Shown: positions 49,241 to 58,589 of the stretch, in pieces
Numbering within the stretch: position 1 is the stretch's first letter
Layout: every line of letters begins with the position of its first letter
DNA from: Sphingomonas_O sp965248885
GTDB lineage: Bacteria; Pseudomonadota; Alphaproteobacteria; Sphingomonadales; Sphingomonadaceae
Length of the DNA: 64,000 nucleotides
NCBI GenBank assembly: GCA_965248885.1
Contig: OZ252211.1
Coordinates: 2,046,001 to 2,110,000, forward strand
Direction: 5' to 3'
Position numbers and translations under genes: made by a program
The notes under the pieces: generated by a model
What the model was told of the DNA's origin: nothing
Database searches by the model: none
Seen by the model: the letters and a program-made list of their open reading frames with translations, nothing else

Positions 49241-50650
49241 TTAAATCAGCTTGCCCGGGTTCATGATGCCAAGCGGATCGATCGCTTGCTTGATCGCGCG
49301 AAGCAACGTCATCCGTACCGGATCGGACAGCCGCGCGAGCTCGTCGCGCTTCATCTGGCCGATGCCGTGTTCGGCACTGATCGACCCGCCCGCCGCCGTC
49401 ACCAGATCATAAACGAGGTGCGACGCCGCGCGCCCGACGTCACGCTTCCACGCCCCCGCATCGACCGGGCCGGCAGGGCGGACATGGAAATGCACGTTGC
49501 CGTCGCCCAGATGGCCAAAGGCATTCGCGATCGTGGCGGGAAAGCGCGCCTCGACCGTGCGCGCGGCATCGATCATGAACGCTGGCATCGCCTCGACCGG
49601 CACGGAGATGTCGTGCGCCAGCGTCGGCCCCTCGGCCCGCTCGGCCTCCGAAATCGCGTCGCGCAGATGCCAGAAGGCCTCGGACTGCGCCTCGCTCTGC
49701 GCGATCACCGCGTCGTGCGCGTCGCCGTCGTCGATGCTTGCCGCGATCAGCGATTCGAGCCGTGCCGAAGCGTCGGCTCCGACATATTCGACCAGTACCA
49801 GCCACGGTGGCATCGCCGCGAGCGGGGCGCGCGTCCCGGGAATATGGCGCAGCACGAGCTGCATCGTGTCGGCAGGCACGATCTCGAAGCTTTCGATCGC
49901 ACTGCCCGATCGCGCCTCCATCGCCCGCAGCGCCGCGAGCGCGGCCGCAGGCGTAGCGACCGCAAGCCAGGCGACCGCGCGATCGACGATCGCGGGCACG
50001 ATCCGCAGCGCCGCGGCAGTGACGACGCCGAGCGTCCCCTCTGCGCCCACGAGCAGCTGGTTGATGTCGTAGCCGCGATTGTCCTTCTTGAGCACGTCGA
50101 GCCCGCGCCACACCTGCCCGTCGGGCATCACCGCCTCGAGCCCCAGGACCTGCTGGCGCATGGTGCCGAAGCGCAGCACCTGCGTGCCCCCGGCGTTGGT
50201 CGACACCAGCCCGCCGATCGTCGCCGAACCCTTTGCCCCTAGCGTCAGCGGGAAGCGTGCCCCCTGTTGCGCGACCGCATCGTGGAAATTGGCGAGGATC
50301 ATACCCGCTTCGGCTATCGCAATCCCTGCGGTGGTATCGATCCGGCGCACAATGTTCATCCGGCGCAGCGACAGGATGAGCGCGCCGGGCGCATCGGGCG
50401 GCGTCGCACCACCGACCATCGAGGTGTTACCGCCCTGCATCACGAGCGGCACGCGCTGCGCTGCGGCAAGGCACACGATCTTCGCCACCTCGTCGGTGGT
50501 CGCGGGCGAGAGGATGGCGCTCGCCTGTCCGCGATAGATGCCGCGCCAGTCGACGAGCCATGGGGCCATGTCGTGCGCGTCGGTCGTGACACCCTTGTCG
50601 CCGAGCACCGCGCGCGCTCCGGCGACGACGGTCTCCACTGCTGAATTCAT
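49241..50650 (-). CDS. FAD-linked oxidase (D-2-hydroxyacid dehydrogenase type)
   Basis: Flavoenzyme of 469 residues of the VAO/GlcD family. It has the FAD-binding domain with VMQGGNTSMVGGATP and GLVSTNAGGTQVLRFGTMRQQVLGLEAV, and the C-terminal FAD-oxidase domain ending in HGIGQMKRDELARL and GIMNPGKL. It probably oxidises D-2-hydroxyglutarate, D-lactate or glycolate. The ATG at 50650 is chosen by family alignment. No electron-acceptor subunit (glcE/F) is near. Confidence 0.88.
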   Translation of the reverse strand: MNSAVETVVAGARAVLGDKGVTTDAHDMAPWLVDWRGIYRGQASAILSPATTDEVAKIVCLAAAQRVPLVMQGGNTSMVGGATPPDAPGALILSLRRMNIVRRIDTTAGIAIAEAGMILANFHDAVAQQGARFPLTLGAKGSATIGGLVSTNAGGTQVLRFGTMRQQVLGLEAVMPDGQVWRGLDVLKKDNRGYDINQLLVGAEGTLGVVTAAALRIVPAIVDRAVAWLAVATPAAALAALRAMEARSGSAIESFEIVPADTMQLVLRHIPGTRAPLAAMPPWLVLVEYVGADASARLESLIAASIDDGDAHDAVIAQSEAQSEAFWHLRDAISEAERAEGPTLAHDISVPVEAMPAFMIDAARTVEARFPATIANAFGHLGDGNVHFHVRPAGPVDAGAWKRDVGRAASHLVYDLVTAAGGSISAEHGIGQMKRDELARLSDPVRMTLLRAIKQAIDPLGIMNPGKLI

Positions 50651-50700
50651 CGTCCGTTCAATCCATTGACCGCAGTGCCCCATCGCATGGAAACCCCCGC

Positions 50701-51153
50701 GTGACGCCGATCGCCTACGCTCTGCTCGCCGCAGCGACAAGCCTTGCGCCCGTCGCGGATGACGTTGCCGAGATCGGTCCTGCCAAGGACAATGTCGAAG
50801 TCGCGCAGATCATGATCCAGCAGCGTTTCATCTTCCGCGTCCCTGCGCGCCCGGTCGAGGAGCGCCCGCGTCCCTTGCGCTGGCACGAGAAGCGCGGGCC
50901 GCGCTGCGTGCCGGCTGGCGAGCTGGCGGGTGCCGCGATCACCCAGCGCGATACGGTCGATCTGTTCCTGCGCGGCGGTGCGCGGCTGCGCGCACAGCTC
51001 GACGATGCCTGCCCCGCGCTCGACTATTATTCGGGCTTCTACATTGCGCCGAGCAAGGACGGCCGCGTCTGTGCGGGGCGCGATTCGATCCGCACGCGCA
51101 TGGGCGGCGAATGCGGGGTCGTACGCTTTCGCGTGCTCGTCCCGGCGCGCTGA
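50701..51153 (+). CDS. Uncharacterised exported protein
   Basis: A 150-residue protein with a short signal peptide (MTPIAYALLAAATSLAPVA). It contains WHEKRGPRCVPAGELAGAAI and a C-terminal half with three further cysteines. No known domain was recognised. The GTG at 50701 is the only sensible start. It is divergent from the FAD oxidase gene and precedes rhlE by about 95 bp. Confidence 0.65.
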   Translation: MTPIAYALLAAATSLAPVADDVAEIGPAKDNVEVAQIMIQQRFIFRVPARPVEERPRPLRWHEKRGPRCVPAGELAGAAITQRDTVDLFLRGGARLRAQLDDACPALDYYSGFYIAPSKDGRVCAGRDSIRTRMGGECGVVRFRVLVPAR

Positions 51154-51247
51154 ACCCGCGGCTTTACGCCCGCGCGCCTTGACTTTCGCGCCGCTTGCCG
51201 ACACGCGATGAAGGTTCCCGCGCTTTTCGAAAGCCGATCCGACACCC

Positions 51248-52609
51248 ATGACCTTTGCCGACCTCGGCCTGTCCGACGAACTCCTGCGTGCTATCGACGA
51301 ATCGGGTTATACCGAGCCGACCGCGATCCAGGCGCAGGCGATCCCCAGCGTGCTGATGATGCGCGACCTGATCGGAATCGCACAGACGGGGACGGGCAAG
51401 ACGGCCAGCTTCGTTCTGCCGATGATCGACATTCTTGCGCAGGGGCGCAGTCGCGCGCGCATGCCACGCTCGCTCATCCTCGAGCCGACACGCGAACTGG
51501 CGGCGCAGGTCGCCGAGAATTTCGAGAAATACGGCAAGTATCACAAGCTTTCGATGGCGCTGCTGATCGGCGGCGTGTCGATGGGCGACCAGCAGGCGGC
51601 GCTCGAACGCGGCGTCGACGTGCTGATCGCCACCCCCGGCCGGCTGATGGACCTGTTCGGGCGCGGCAAGATCCTGCTCAACGGCTGTTCGCTGCTCGTA
51701 ATTGACGAGGCCGACCGCATGCTTGACATGGGGTTCATCCCCGACATCGAGGAGATTTGCACCAAGCTGCCTGCGAGCCGCCAGACCTTGCTCTTTTCGG
51801 CAACGATGCCGGGGCCGATCAAGAAGCTCGCCGATCGTTTCCTGTCGAATCCTCGGCAGATCGAGGTCGCGCGGCCCGCCTCGGCGAACCTCCAGATCGA
51901 ACAGGCGATCGTCGAGTGTAGCGCGCGCGCGAAGAAGGACACGCTGATCGACCTGCTGCGCGCCGACGATGTGGGCACCGCGATCATCTTTTCGAACCGC
52001 AAGACGACGGTACGCGAACTGGCGCAGAGCCTGTCGCGCGCCGGGTTTAAGGCGACGCAGATTCAGGGCGACATGGAACAGGCCGAGCGCATCCGCGAAC
52101 TCGACCGGTTCAAGGCGGGCGATGTCACGATCCTCGTCGCGTCGGACGTCGCTGCACGCGGGCTCGACATCAAGGGGGTCAGCCACGTCATCAACTACGA
52201 CGTGCCCTGGCACCCCGACGATTACGTCCACCGCATCGGTCGGACCGGACGCGCCGGGGCGACGGGCAAGGCGTTTACGCTGGCGACGCCCGACGACGCC
52301 GAAGCCGTCGCGAATATCGAGAAACTGACCTCGACCAAGATCCCGCGCGTCGGCGGAAGGGCTGCCGCGACGGCCGCGGCGCCGAGCGAGGCGAAGGCTC
52401 CCGCCAGGCGCCCCGCCGCGCGCGAAGACGCTCCGGCAAAGGCGGCGCCGCGCCCCGAGCCGAAGTCTGCACCGAAGTCCGCGCCCAAGCCTGCAGCCGC
52501 CGCACGTCCCTCACCGCGGCCTGCTCCCCCGCCGCCCGCCGATAGCGATGACGACGACGGCTGGAACGGACCGCTGCCCGACTTCCTCGGCTTCAGCCTG
52601 ACCAAATAG
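51248..52609 (+). CDS. rhlE: DEAD-box RNA helicase (RhlE type)
   Basis: ATP-dependent RNA helicase that remodels structured RNA or ribosome intermediates, possibly with RNase E. The 453-residue protein has motif I QTGTGKT, motif Ia PTRELAAQ, TPGRLMD, motif II DEADRMLDMGF, SAT, and motif VI HRIGRTGRAG, followed by an alanine/proline/lysine-rich C-terminal tail. The Q motif precedes ATPIQAQAIP-like residues. Cold-inducible expression is typical of the family but cannot be seen here. It converges on radC. Confidence 0.93.
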   Translation: MTFADLGLSDELLRAIDESGYTEPTAIQAQAIPSVLMMRDLIGIAQTGTGKTASFVLPMIDILAQGRSRARMPRSLILEPTRELAAQVAENFEKYGKYHKLSMALLIGGVSMGDQQAALERGVDVLIATPGRLMDLFGRGKILLNGCSLLVIDEADRMLDMGFIPDIEEICTKLPASRQTLLFSATMPGPIKKLADRFLSNPRQIEVARPASANLQIEQAIVECSARAKKDTLIDLLRADDVGTAIIFSNRKTTVRELAQSLSRAGFKATQIQGDMEQAERIRELDRFKAGDVTILVASDVAARGLDIKGVSHVINYDVPWHPDDYVHRIGRTGRAGATGKAFTLATPDDAEAVANIEKLTSTKIPRVGGRAAATAAAPSEAKAPARRPAAREDAPAKAAPRPEPKSAPKSAPKPAAAARPSPRPAPPPPADSDDDDGWNGPLPDFLGFSLTK

Positions 52610-53284
52610 TCACATCAGGCCGAGCGCACGCAGGCTGGCGTGTCCGTTTGCACCGACGATGACGTGGTCGTGCACCGCGATGCCGAGACGCTTGCCCGCT
52701 TCGGCGATCTCGCGCGTCAGCTGGATGTCGGCGCGGCTCGGCTGCGGGTCGCCGCTGGGATGGTTGTGGACGAGGATGAGTCCCGCCGACCCCAGATCGA
52801 TCGCGCGGCGGATAATCTCGCGGACATGCACCGACGCCTGATCGACCGACCCCTCGGCCATTACTTCGTCGCGGATCAGCATGTTCTTGGCGTTGAGGTG
52901 GAGCACGCGCACGCGCTCGATCCCGAGCCACGCCATGTCGCCGCGCAGATAGTCTAGCAGCGCCTGCCAGCTCGCCAGCATCGGTGCCTCTTCGGTACGC
53001 GCCTTGAGCAGCGCGAGCGCGGTTGCCTGCGCGATGCGGATCGCCGCCGCCGCCGTTTCTCCGACCCCGTCGACGCGCAGCAGCGCATCGGTCGGCGCGC
53101 TGAGCAGCGGCCCGATCCCGCCGAATTCACGGAGCAAGGCCTTTGCCAGCGGCTTTGTGTCGCGGCGCGGGATCGCGAGCGTGAGCAGATATTCGACCAG
53201 CTCGTAATCCTGCAGCCCCGCGCCTTCGAGCAGCCGTGCACGCAGCCGCGCGCGGTGTCCGCTAGTGTCGGGGGCGTCGGCCAT
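52610..53284 (-). CDS. RadC-family (JAMM-fold) protein
   Basis: A 224-residue protein of the RadC/MPN+ family. The metal-binding JAMM motif is HNHPSGDPQPSRAD near the C terminus, with a preceding conserved glutamate in DEVMAEGS. The N-terminal region includes a helix-hairpin-helix pattern (LLRVDGVGETAAAAI). A role in DNA repair is historical and not established. It converges on rhlE with adjacent stops and is divergent from the ydbH operon. Confidence 0.88.
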   Translation of the reverse strand: MADAPDTSGHRARLRARLLEGAGLQDYELVEYLLTLAIPRRDTKPLAKALLREFGGIGPLLSAPTDALLRVDGVGETAAAAIRIAQATALALLKARTEEAPMLASWQALLDYLRGDMAWLGIERVRVLHLNAKNMLIRDEVMAEGSVDQASVHVREIIRRAIDLGSAGLILVHNHPSGDPQPSRADIQLTREIAEAGKRLGIAVHDHVIVGANGHASLRALGLM

Positions 53285-53326
53285 CGCAGCTGACTAGCGT
53301 GCTTGTCCTGACGGTCAATTCGCCCG

Positions 53327-56300
53327 ATGAACCGTACTGTGAGACGGTCGCGTATCTGGCTGAGCGGGGTGGCGCTGATCGCGCTCGCCGCGATTGGAGT
53401 TTGGGAAGCGCGCCGCCCGATCGCGTCGGGGCTGGTCGCGCGCGAACTCGCCCGGCGCGGCGTCGCCGCGCGCTACACGATCACACAGATCGGATTTCGC
53501 ACGCAGCGGATCGAGCAGCTGAGCCTGGGCGATCCCGCGCATCCCGACCTGACTGCCGATTGGGCCGAGGTGTCGTTGAAACCGGTCTGGGGCGGCGTCG
53601 CGCTGACCGAGGTGCGCGCGTCGGGCGTGCGGTTGCGCGGGCGGCTGATCGGCGACCGCGTCAGCTGGGGGGCGGTCGACAAATTGCTTCCCCCGTCCAG
53701 CGGCAAGCCCTTCGCGCTGCCCCAATTCTTCGCGCGGCTAAGCGATGCGCGCGTCGATCTCGCGACCCGCTATGGCGCGGTCGTCGCATTGGTCGACGGG
53801 CAAGGCCGGCTGGACAACGGCTTTCGCGGGCGCGCGCTGGTGGCGGCTGCGCGCCTTGGGCAGGCGGACTGCGCGGCGTCGGGGGTGGGTGCCTCGCTCG
53901 ATCTGGCGATCGACCGGGAGCGGCTGCACCTGAAAGGCCCGGTGCGAGGCGACGCCTTCACGTGCGGCGCTGCCGGCGTCGACGACTCGCTCGCGACCGT
54001 CGACGCGCAGCTGAACGCCGCGTTCGGGCTCGAGAAGGCAGCGGCGTCGGTCGCTGCGCGCGGGGTGCGCGCCGCGGGGTTGGCGATGCCGACGCTCGCG
54101 GGGCAGCTCGAGGCGCGTCGACGAGGCGCGCGACTGGTCGGAAGCTTCGCCCTGTCGGGACCAAATGCGCGCTATGCCGCGACGCGGCTTTTGGGCGCGC
54201 GGCTGGCCGGCCGCTTCGCGCAGGAGCGAGCGATCCACGTCGATGGCGAACTGACGGTGGCGCGCGCGGTCCCCGACACCGCGAGCTTTACCGGGCTGGT
54301 TCGCAGCCTGCGCGCGGCGAAGACCAGCCCGGTCGGTCCACTCGCCGAGCGGCTGGCAGGCGCGCTGAACACGGCAAGCGCAGGGGTCGCGCTGTCGGCG
54401 GCCGGTTCGTGGCACCGTGCCGATAGCCTCGCGACCTGGCGTCTCGGCAAGGTCGAGCTTGCCGGTCGCGACGGCCTCGTCGCGCGCGTCACCCCGGGGG
54501 ATGCGCCGTCGCGCCCGACGACCTTGGCGCTTTCGGGCGGCGGGTTCCCGACCGCGAGCGGCGTCATCGCGCAGAGTGGTTCGGGCCACTGGCGCGGGCT
54601 GATCAGCGTCGAGCCCTATTCGGCAGGTGCCGCGCGGCTGCGCCTGGCGCCTGTCCGCTTCGTGGCGTCGACGGGCGGCGTGGGACGGATCGAGAGCGAG
54701 GCCCTCTTCGATGGCTCGCTCGGCGACGGGCGGGTCGAGGGGCTGAGCTTTCCGGTGGTCGCGCAGCGCATGGCCGACGGGCGGCTGGTCGTGCAGCCCG
54801 GCTGCGCGCCGGTGGCTTGGCGTTACCTTGGCGCAAGCGGCGTGCGGATCGGACCGACACAGGTGAAGCTATGCCCGATCGACGGACGCGCATTGCTAAG
54901 CGTCGTCGGCGGGCGCGTAAGCGGCGGGGCGCGGAGCGGGCCGCTGCGCTTGCAAGGCTCGAGCGGCAGCGCGCCACTCAGTGCAGAAGCGCGCAGCCTG
55001 AGCGTCGACGTCAAGGGATCGCTGCGGCTCGATGCGGTTGCCGTACGGCTCGGCGCGGCGACGCGGCTCGACATCGCGCGGCTCGACGGGTCGCTCTCGG
55101 GCGGCGGGCAGTTCGCGGGGCTCGCGGGGCAGATCGGCGGGGTCCCGCTGATAATCGACCGGGGCACAGGACGCTGGCGGTTCGCGCGCGGGACGCTCGC
55201 GCTCGACGGTGCGCTGCGGGTCGCGGACGCCGATGCCGAGCCGCGCTTTACTGCACTAACCACCGACGACGCGCGCCTGACGCTCGCGGACGGCAAGATC
55301 GCGGCGAGTGCGACTCTCGTCGAGCCCGCGTCGCGCACCACGGTCACCCGCGTGGCGATCGCGCACGATCTGTCGAGCGGGATCGGCGACGCGCGGCTGG
55401 CGGTCGATGCGCTGACCTTCGGCAAGCAGTTCCAGCCCGAGGCCCTGACCCGGCTAACGCTCGGTGTCGTCGCCAATGTGCAAGGGCGCATCGACGGAGG
55501 CGGCACCATCCGCTGGTCGAAGGACGGCGTGACCAGCGACGGCCGCTTCACCACCGCCAACCTCGACCTCGCCGCCGCGTTCGGCCCGATCAGCGGGATC
55601 GCCGGGACGATCATGTTCGACGACCTCCTCGCGCTGCGCACGCCGCCGGGGCAGCGCGTCACGATCCGCGCGATCAACGCGGGCGTCACCGTCGAGCGCG
55701 GGGCGGTCGGCTTTCACCTCCTCCCCGGCCAGCGCGTCGTCGTCGAGAACGGGCGCTGGCCGTTCGCGGGCGGCACGCTGAGCCTCGAGCCCGCAACGCT
55801 CGATTTCGGCCAGCCCACGACGCGGCGGCTGGCGTTCCGCGTGTCGGGGCTCGATGCCGCGCAATTCATCGAGCAGCTCAAGCTCCAGGACATCGCCGCG
55901 ACCGGCACCTTCGATGGCGTCCTGCCGATCCTGTTCGACGCGACCGGCGCGCGCGTCGCGGGCGGGCGGATCGTCTCGGGTCCCGGCGGCGGGCGCCTTG
56001 CCTATGTCGGCGACGTGTCGAACGCGCAGACCAACATGTTCGCCAAGCTCGCCTTCGATGCGCTCAAGTCGATGCGCTACAGCAATCTGACGATCGAGCT
56101 CGACGGCGCGCTCGACGGCGAGGTCGTCAGCCGCGTCAATTTTGCCGGCGTCAATCAGTCGCCGGTCGCCCCCACCGGCCTCGCGCGTTCGTTCACCGGC
56201 CTCCCCTTCAAGTTCAACATCCTGATCCGCGCGCCGTTTCGCGGGCTCGTCAACAGCGCGCGCGGGCTGCAGGATCCTTCGCTCCTGCTCGGTGCGCCCG

Positions 56301-56338
56301 TTCAGCCCCCCGCAAGCGCACCGCGTGCAAAGCCGTGA
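53327..56338 (+). CDS. ydbH: Envelope bridge protein of the YdbH/AsmA-like family
   Basis: A 1003-residue protein with one N-terminal transmembrane segment (IWLSGVALIALAAIGVWEA) and a long repetitive periplasmic beta-rich domain. It is followed by small YnbE- and YdbL-like genes in the same order as in E. coli, where YdbH works with TamB and YhdP in phospholipid transport to the outer membrane. The C-terminal third carries GTLSLEPATLDFG and QDIAATGTFDGVLPI-like AsmA/Tam segments. It lacks known catalytic residues. The ATG at 53327 is the first gene of the operon. Confidence 0.85.
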   Translation: MNRTVRRSRIWLSGVALIALAAIGVWEARRPIASGLVARELARRGVAARYTITQIGFRTQRIEQLSLGDPAHPDLTADWAEVSLKPVWGGVALTEVRASGVRLRGRLIGDRVSWGAVDKLLPPSSGKPFALPQFFARLSDARVDLATRYGAVVALVDGQGRLDNGFRGRALVAAARLGQADCAASGVGASLDLAIDRERLHLKGPVRGDAFTCGAAGVDDSLATVDAQLNAAFGLEKAAASVAARGVRAAGLAMPTLAGQLEARRRGARLVGSFALSGPNARYAATRLLGARLAGRFAQERAIHVDGELTVARAVPDTASFTGLVRSLRAAKTSPVGPLAERLAGALNTASAGVALSAAGSWHRADSLATWRLGKVELAGRDGLVARVTPGDAPSRPTTLALSGGGFPTASGVIAQSGSGHWRGLISVEPYSAGAARLRLAPVRFVASTGGVGRIESEALFDGSLGDGRVEGLSFPVVAQRMADGRLVVQPGCAPVAWRYLGASGVRIGPTQVKLCPIDGRALLSVVGGRVSGGARSGPLRLQGSSGSAPLSAEARSLSVDVKGSLRLDAVAVRLGAATRLDIARLDGSLSGGGQFAGLAGQIGGVPLIIDRGTGRWRFARGTLALDGALRVADADAEPRFTALTTDDARLTLADGKIAASATLVEPASRTTVTRVAIAHDLSSGIGDARLAVDALTFGKQFQPEALTRLTLGVVANVQGRIDGGGTIRWSKDGVTSDGRFTTANLDLAAAFGPISGIAGTIMFDDLLALRTPPGQRVTIRAINAGVTVERGAVGFHLLPGQRVVVENGRWPFAGGTLSLEPATLDFGQPTTRRLAFRVSGLDAAQFIEQLKLQDIAATGTFDGVLPILFDATGARVAGGRIVSGPGGGRLAYVGDVSNAQTNMFAKLAFDALKSMRYSNLTIELDGALDGEVVSRVNFAGVNQSPVAPTGLARSFTGLPFKFNILIRAPFRGLVNSARGLQDPSLLLGAPVQPPASAPRAKP

Positions 56339-56379
56339 AAATTGACTTGGGAGACGATCTGGTGCGAGGCATGGCGGCC

Positions 56380-56559
56380 ATGAACATCAAAGCCGCAGCT
56401 CTGGGGTTCCTGACACTTGGCGCGTGCGTCAACGTCAAGGCCCCCGACAAGCCGATCGAGATCAACCTGAACGTCAACATCAAGCAGGAGGTAGTCGTGC
56501 GCCTCCAGCGCGACGCACAGGAATTGATCACGAACAACCCGGAGCTGTTCCCGAAATGA
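56380..56559 (+). CDS. ynbE: YnbE-family lipoprotein
   Basis: Small outer-membrane lipoprotein of 59 residues with a lipobox LGAC near residue 13-16 and the mature motif KPIEINLNVNIKQEVVV. In E. coli YnbE binds YdbH and completes the intermembrane bridge. Alternative in-frame starts at 56362 (GTG, GGGAG spacing 8) and 56371 would add a few residues; 56380 gives the usual lipoprotein signal. Its stop overlaps ydbL (ATGA). Confidence 0.82.
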   Translation: MNIKAAALGFLTLGACVNVKAPDKPIEINLNVNIKQEVVVRLQRDAQELITNNPELFPK

Positions 56560-56930
56560 CCCGTAACCGCCTTGCAAAGCTCGCCCTCGCCGCGCTGCTG
56601 ATCGCGACCGCGAGTGCCGCCGTCGCGCAACTGTCCGCCGCGATCGCGGCGGGGACCGTCGGCGAGCAGGCCGACGGGTATCTCGGTGTGCGCGGGCAGG
56701 TGTCGCCCGCGACGCGTGCCGAGGTCGACGCGCTCAACATCAAGCGGCGCCAGGCCTATACCGACCTGGCGGCGCAACGCGGCGTCACGGTCAAGGACGT
56801 CGCCGCCGCCGTCGGGTGCACGACGCTCAAGTCGCGCGTCGGCGCGGGCGAGGCGTATCAGCTGCGCGACGGCGTCTGGCGCGTTCGTGAGGGCGATGCG
56901 CCGATCCCGCTTCCCGATTATTGCGCATAG
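56556..56930 (+). CDS. ydbL: YdbL-family (DUF1318) protein
   Basis: A 124-residue periplasmic protein with a signal peptide and the DUF1318 core: VGEQADGYLGVRGQ, IKRRQAYTDLAAQRG and a C-terminal GDGVWRVR-like segment. YdbL in E. coli modulates the YdbH-YnbE bridge. It is the third gene of the operon and overlaps ynbE by four bases. Confidence 0.85.
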   Translation: MTRNRLAKLALAALLIATASAAVAQLSAAIAAGTVGEQADGYLGVRGQVSPATRAEVDALNIKRRQAYTDLAAQRGVTVKDVAAAVGCTTLKSRVGAGEAYQLRDGVWRVREGDAPIPLPDYCA

Positions 56931-57509
56931 CCCCTCGAAAAGCCGACGACCAAGCCACAACGCGAAAATGGCGGTTTTGCGTTGCTTGATGACCGGTTTT
57001 CGCAGGGTCGAGGGCTATGCTTCACCCGATCGCAAGCGCCCGATGCGCGGGCGCACCAGCGTATGAGAGCGCGTACATTTGGAGCGAGTCCGAAGGGCAT
57101 CGCGCGGTGCTGCCGCATCGGGTGGCCTGTAGGGCATAGGTGCACGCCCCCGACGTCGGGAAACGCTTGGGTCCGGCTTCTTCTTCCTCTCACGGCAAGA
57201 AGAAGCGGGGCCGCGGATCGAGGCCCGGGCGACGGAATGGCAGCAACCGACAATCTTTCGGACGTTGCAGAGCAACGTTGGCGACATCGAGAGCAGACAT
57301 TAACTGATACGGGTTCGTGACACCTCTCGACCTGCGGAAAAGAGTCGGTCAGTTGGTTGTGCCGAAACGGACCGGTTTTGCAATGTCGCCGTAAGGCCCC
57401 TCATCGCGGACCGCTGATCGAGCGTTCTTGCTCTGTGCCTAAACGAATCGTGGATATACGATAGTAATGAAGCGTGAGACTATCCATCCGAACGGCAGAG
57501 GTGCGCGAG
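56931..57509. other. Intergenic region before the toxin gene
   Basis: 579 bp without a convincing gene. Short in-frame stretches on both strands look like noise. The region marks the switch from core to accessory DNA. It should hold the promoter of the toxin gene, but no clear promoter or tRNA was found. Confidence 0.5.
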
Positions 57510-58589
57510 ATGACTTTGGCGGCGATGAGCGGATCGCGGTTCGATTTCGGGGAGTTCCAGTCAAATGGCGGTCTCGGAGACGTGCTCAAAGTCGATTTCT
57601 TCGATGGCGCAAAGGCACCAGCACAGGCAGGAGCCGGAACAGCGGGCGCGCGCGGTGCGGCAGCGGTGGCGGGCGAGACGCTCGCCTCGGGAGCGCTGCG
57701 GATTGGTGGCGCGGTTCTGACGGCCAACGCCGTTCTCCAAAGCCTGCATTCAGCGGCCGAACGCAGTCAGGTCCACGCCGCGATCGAAAAGTTCAAACTC
57801 GACCCGAACGACGCGCGCGATGTGCTGGCTGCACGAGCCTATGTCTGGGGCCACAACATGGGCCCCAACATTTATTGGAAGCTACCCTATTCGGGGCCGG
57901 TCAACGAGCGGGTTGCAACTGCGCTTATGCGCCTGGAACGCCTTGCACCGACAACACTTGGGCAGGCAGTGTCGGGCAATGCAGCGGCAAGGCTCAAAAT
58001 CGATTCGATCGTAGAGGCGGCGATAGCGGGTCCGGTCGACACGCCAACGATGCGGCGCATTGCGGGCGTAGACGCACCGACCGAGACCAATGCCCGGGCA
58101 CGCCCGGCTTTGGCCGGCCTAGACTTGTCGGGGGAGCGGCGGCGCGACGACACCTGTGCACCAAATGGCACAAGGGGCGACTGGGTCGTGGTCAACCGGT
58201 CAATGACCCCAGAAGCGCGTCGTTATCAGGAGCAGGTTGCCCGCACCCCCGACTTGCCCGGCAAGCTGATGGTCGAGTATCAAGTCACAAATCTGCGGAC
58301 GGAACGCACCGCGATGTTCGACGGGTGCGCGACCTGGGACCGGCGGCACCAATTGCTTGACGCCAAGACAAATCAGGGGCTGTTCGGCCAGATGGCAAAG
58401 TATCCCGCGCTAGATCGAGCCGTTCGGGGTAACATGATTAGTGAAGCAAATCGCCAGTCCGATGCCGTCAACCGGTCGCACCCGATCGAATGGCACGTAG
58501 CAAACGCGGCCGCAGTGCCGCTATACAAGCGCGTAATCGGCGAAGCTACAGCTCCAACGACGAATGTCATTTATACCGCGCCACGATGA
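57510..58589 (+). CDS. Tox-REase-5 polymorphic toxin-like effector
   Basis: A 359-residue protein. Residues about 238-345 match the Tox-REase-5 restriction-endonuclease-fold toxin domain: FDG at 270-272, LLDAK at 282-286 with the D-x-K catalytic pair, SEANRQ at 311-316 and PIEWHVA at 325-331. It would cut nucleic acid in a target cell. The N-terminal half is hydrophobic and alanine-rich around residues 50-75 with no PAAR, VgrG, RHS or LXG marker. The ATG at 57510 follows GAGG; a GTG at 57474 is possible. It overlaps the immunity gene by four bases. Confidence 0.82.
   Translation: MTLAAMSGSRFDFGEFQSNGGLGDVLKVDFFDGAKAPAQAGAGTAGARGAAAVAGETLASGALRIGGAVLTANAVLQSLHSAAERSQVHAAIEKFKLDPNDARDVLAARAYVWGHNMGPNIYWKLPYSGPVNERVATALMRLERLAPTTLGQAVSGNAAARLKIDSIVEAAIAGPVDTPTMRRIAGVDAPTETNARARPALAGLDLSGERRRDDTCAPNGTRGDWVVVNRSMTPEARRYQEQVARTPDLPGKLMVEYQVTNLRTERTAMFDGCATWDRRHQLLDAKTNQGLFGQMAKYPALDRAVRGNMISEANRQSDAVNRSHPIEWHVANAAAVPLYKRVIGEATAPTTNVIYTAPR

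Noticed and set aside
57401..57727. A 108-codon minus-strand frame over the toxin 5' region.
   Set aside because: Antisense to the toxin gene, Ala/Arg/Pro-rich and without start context.
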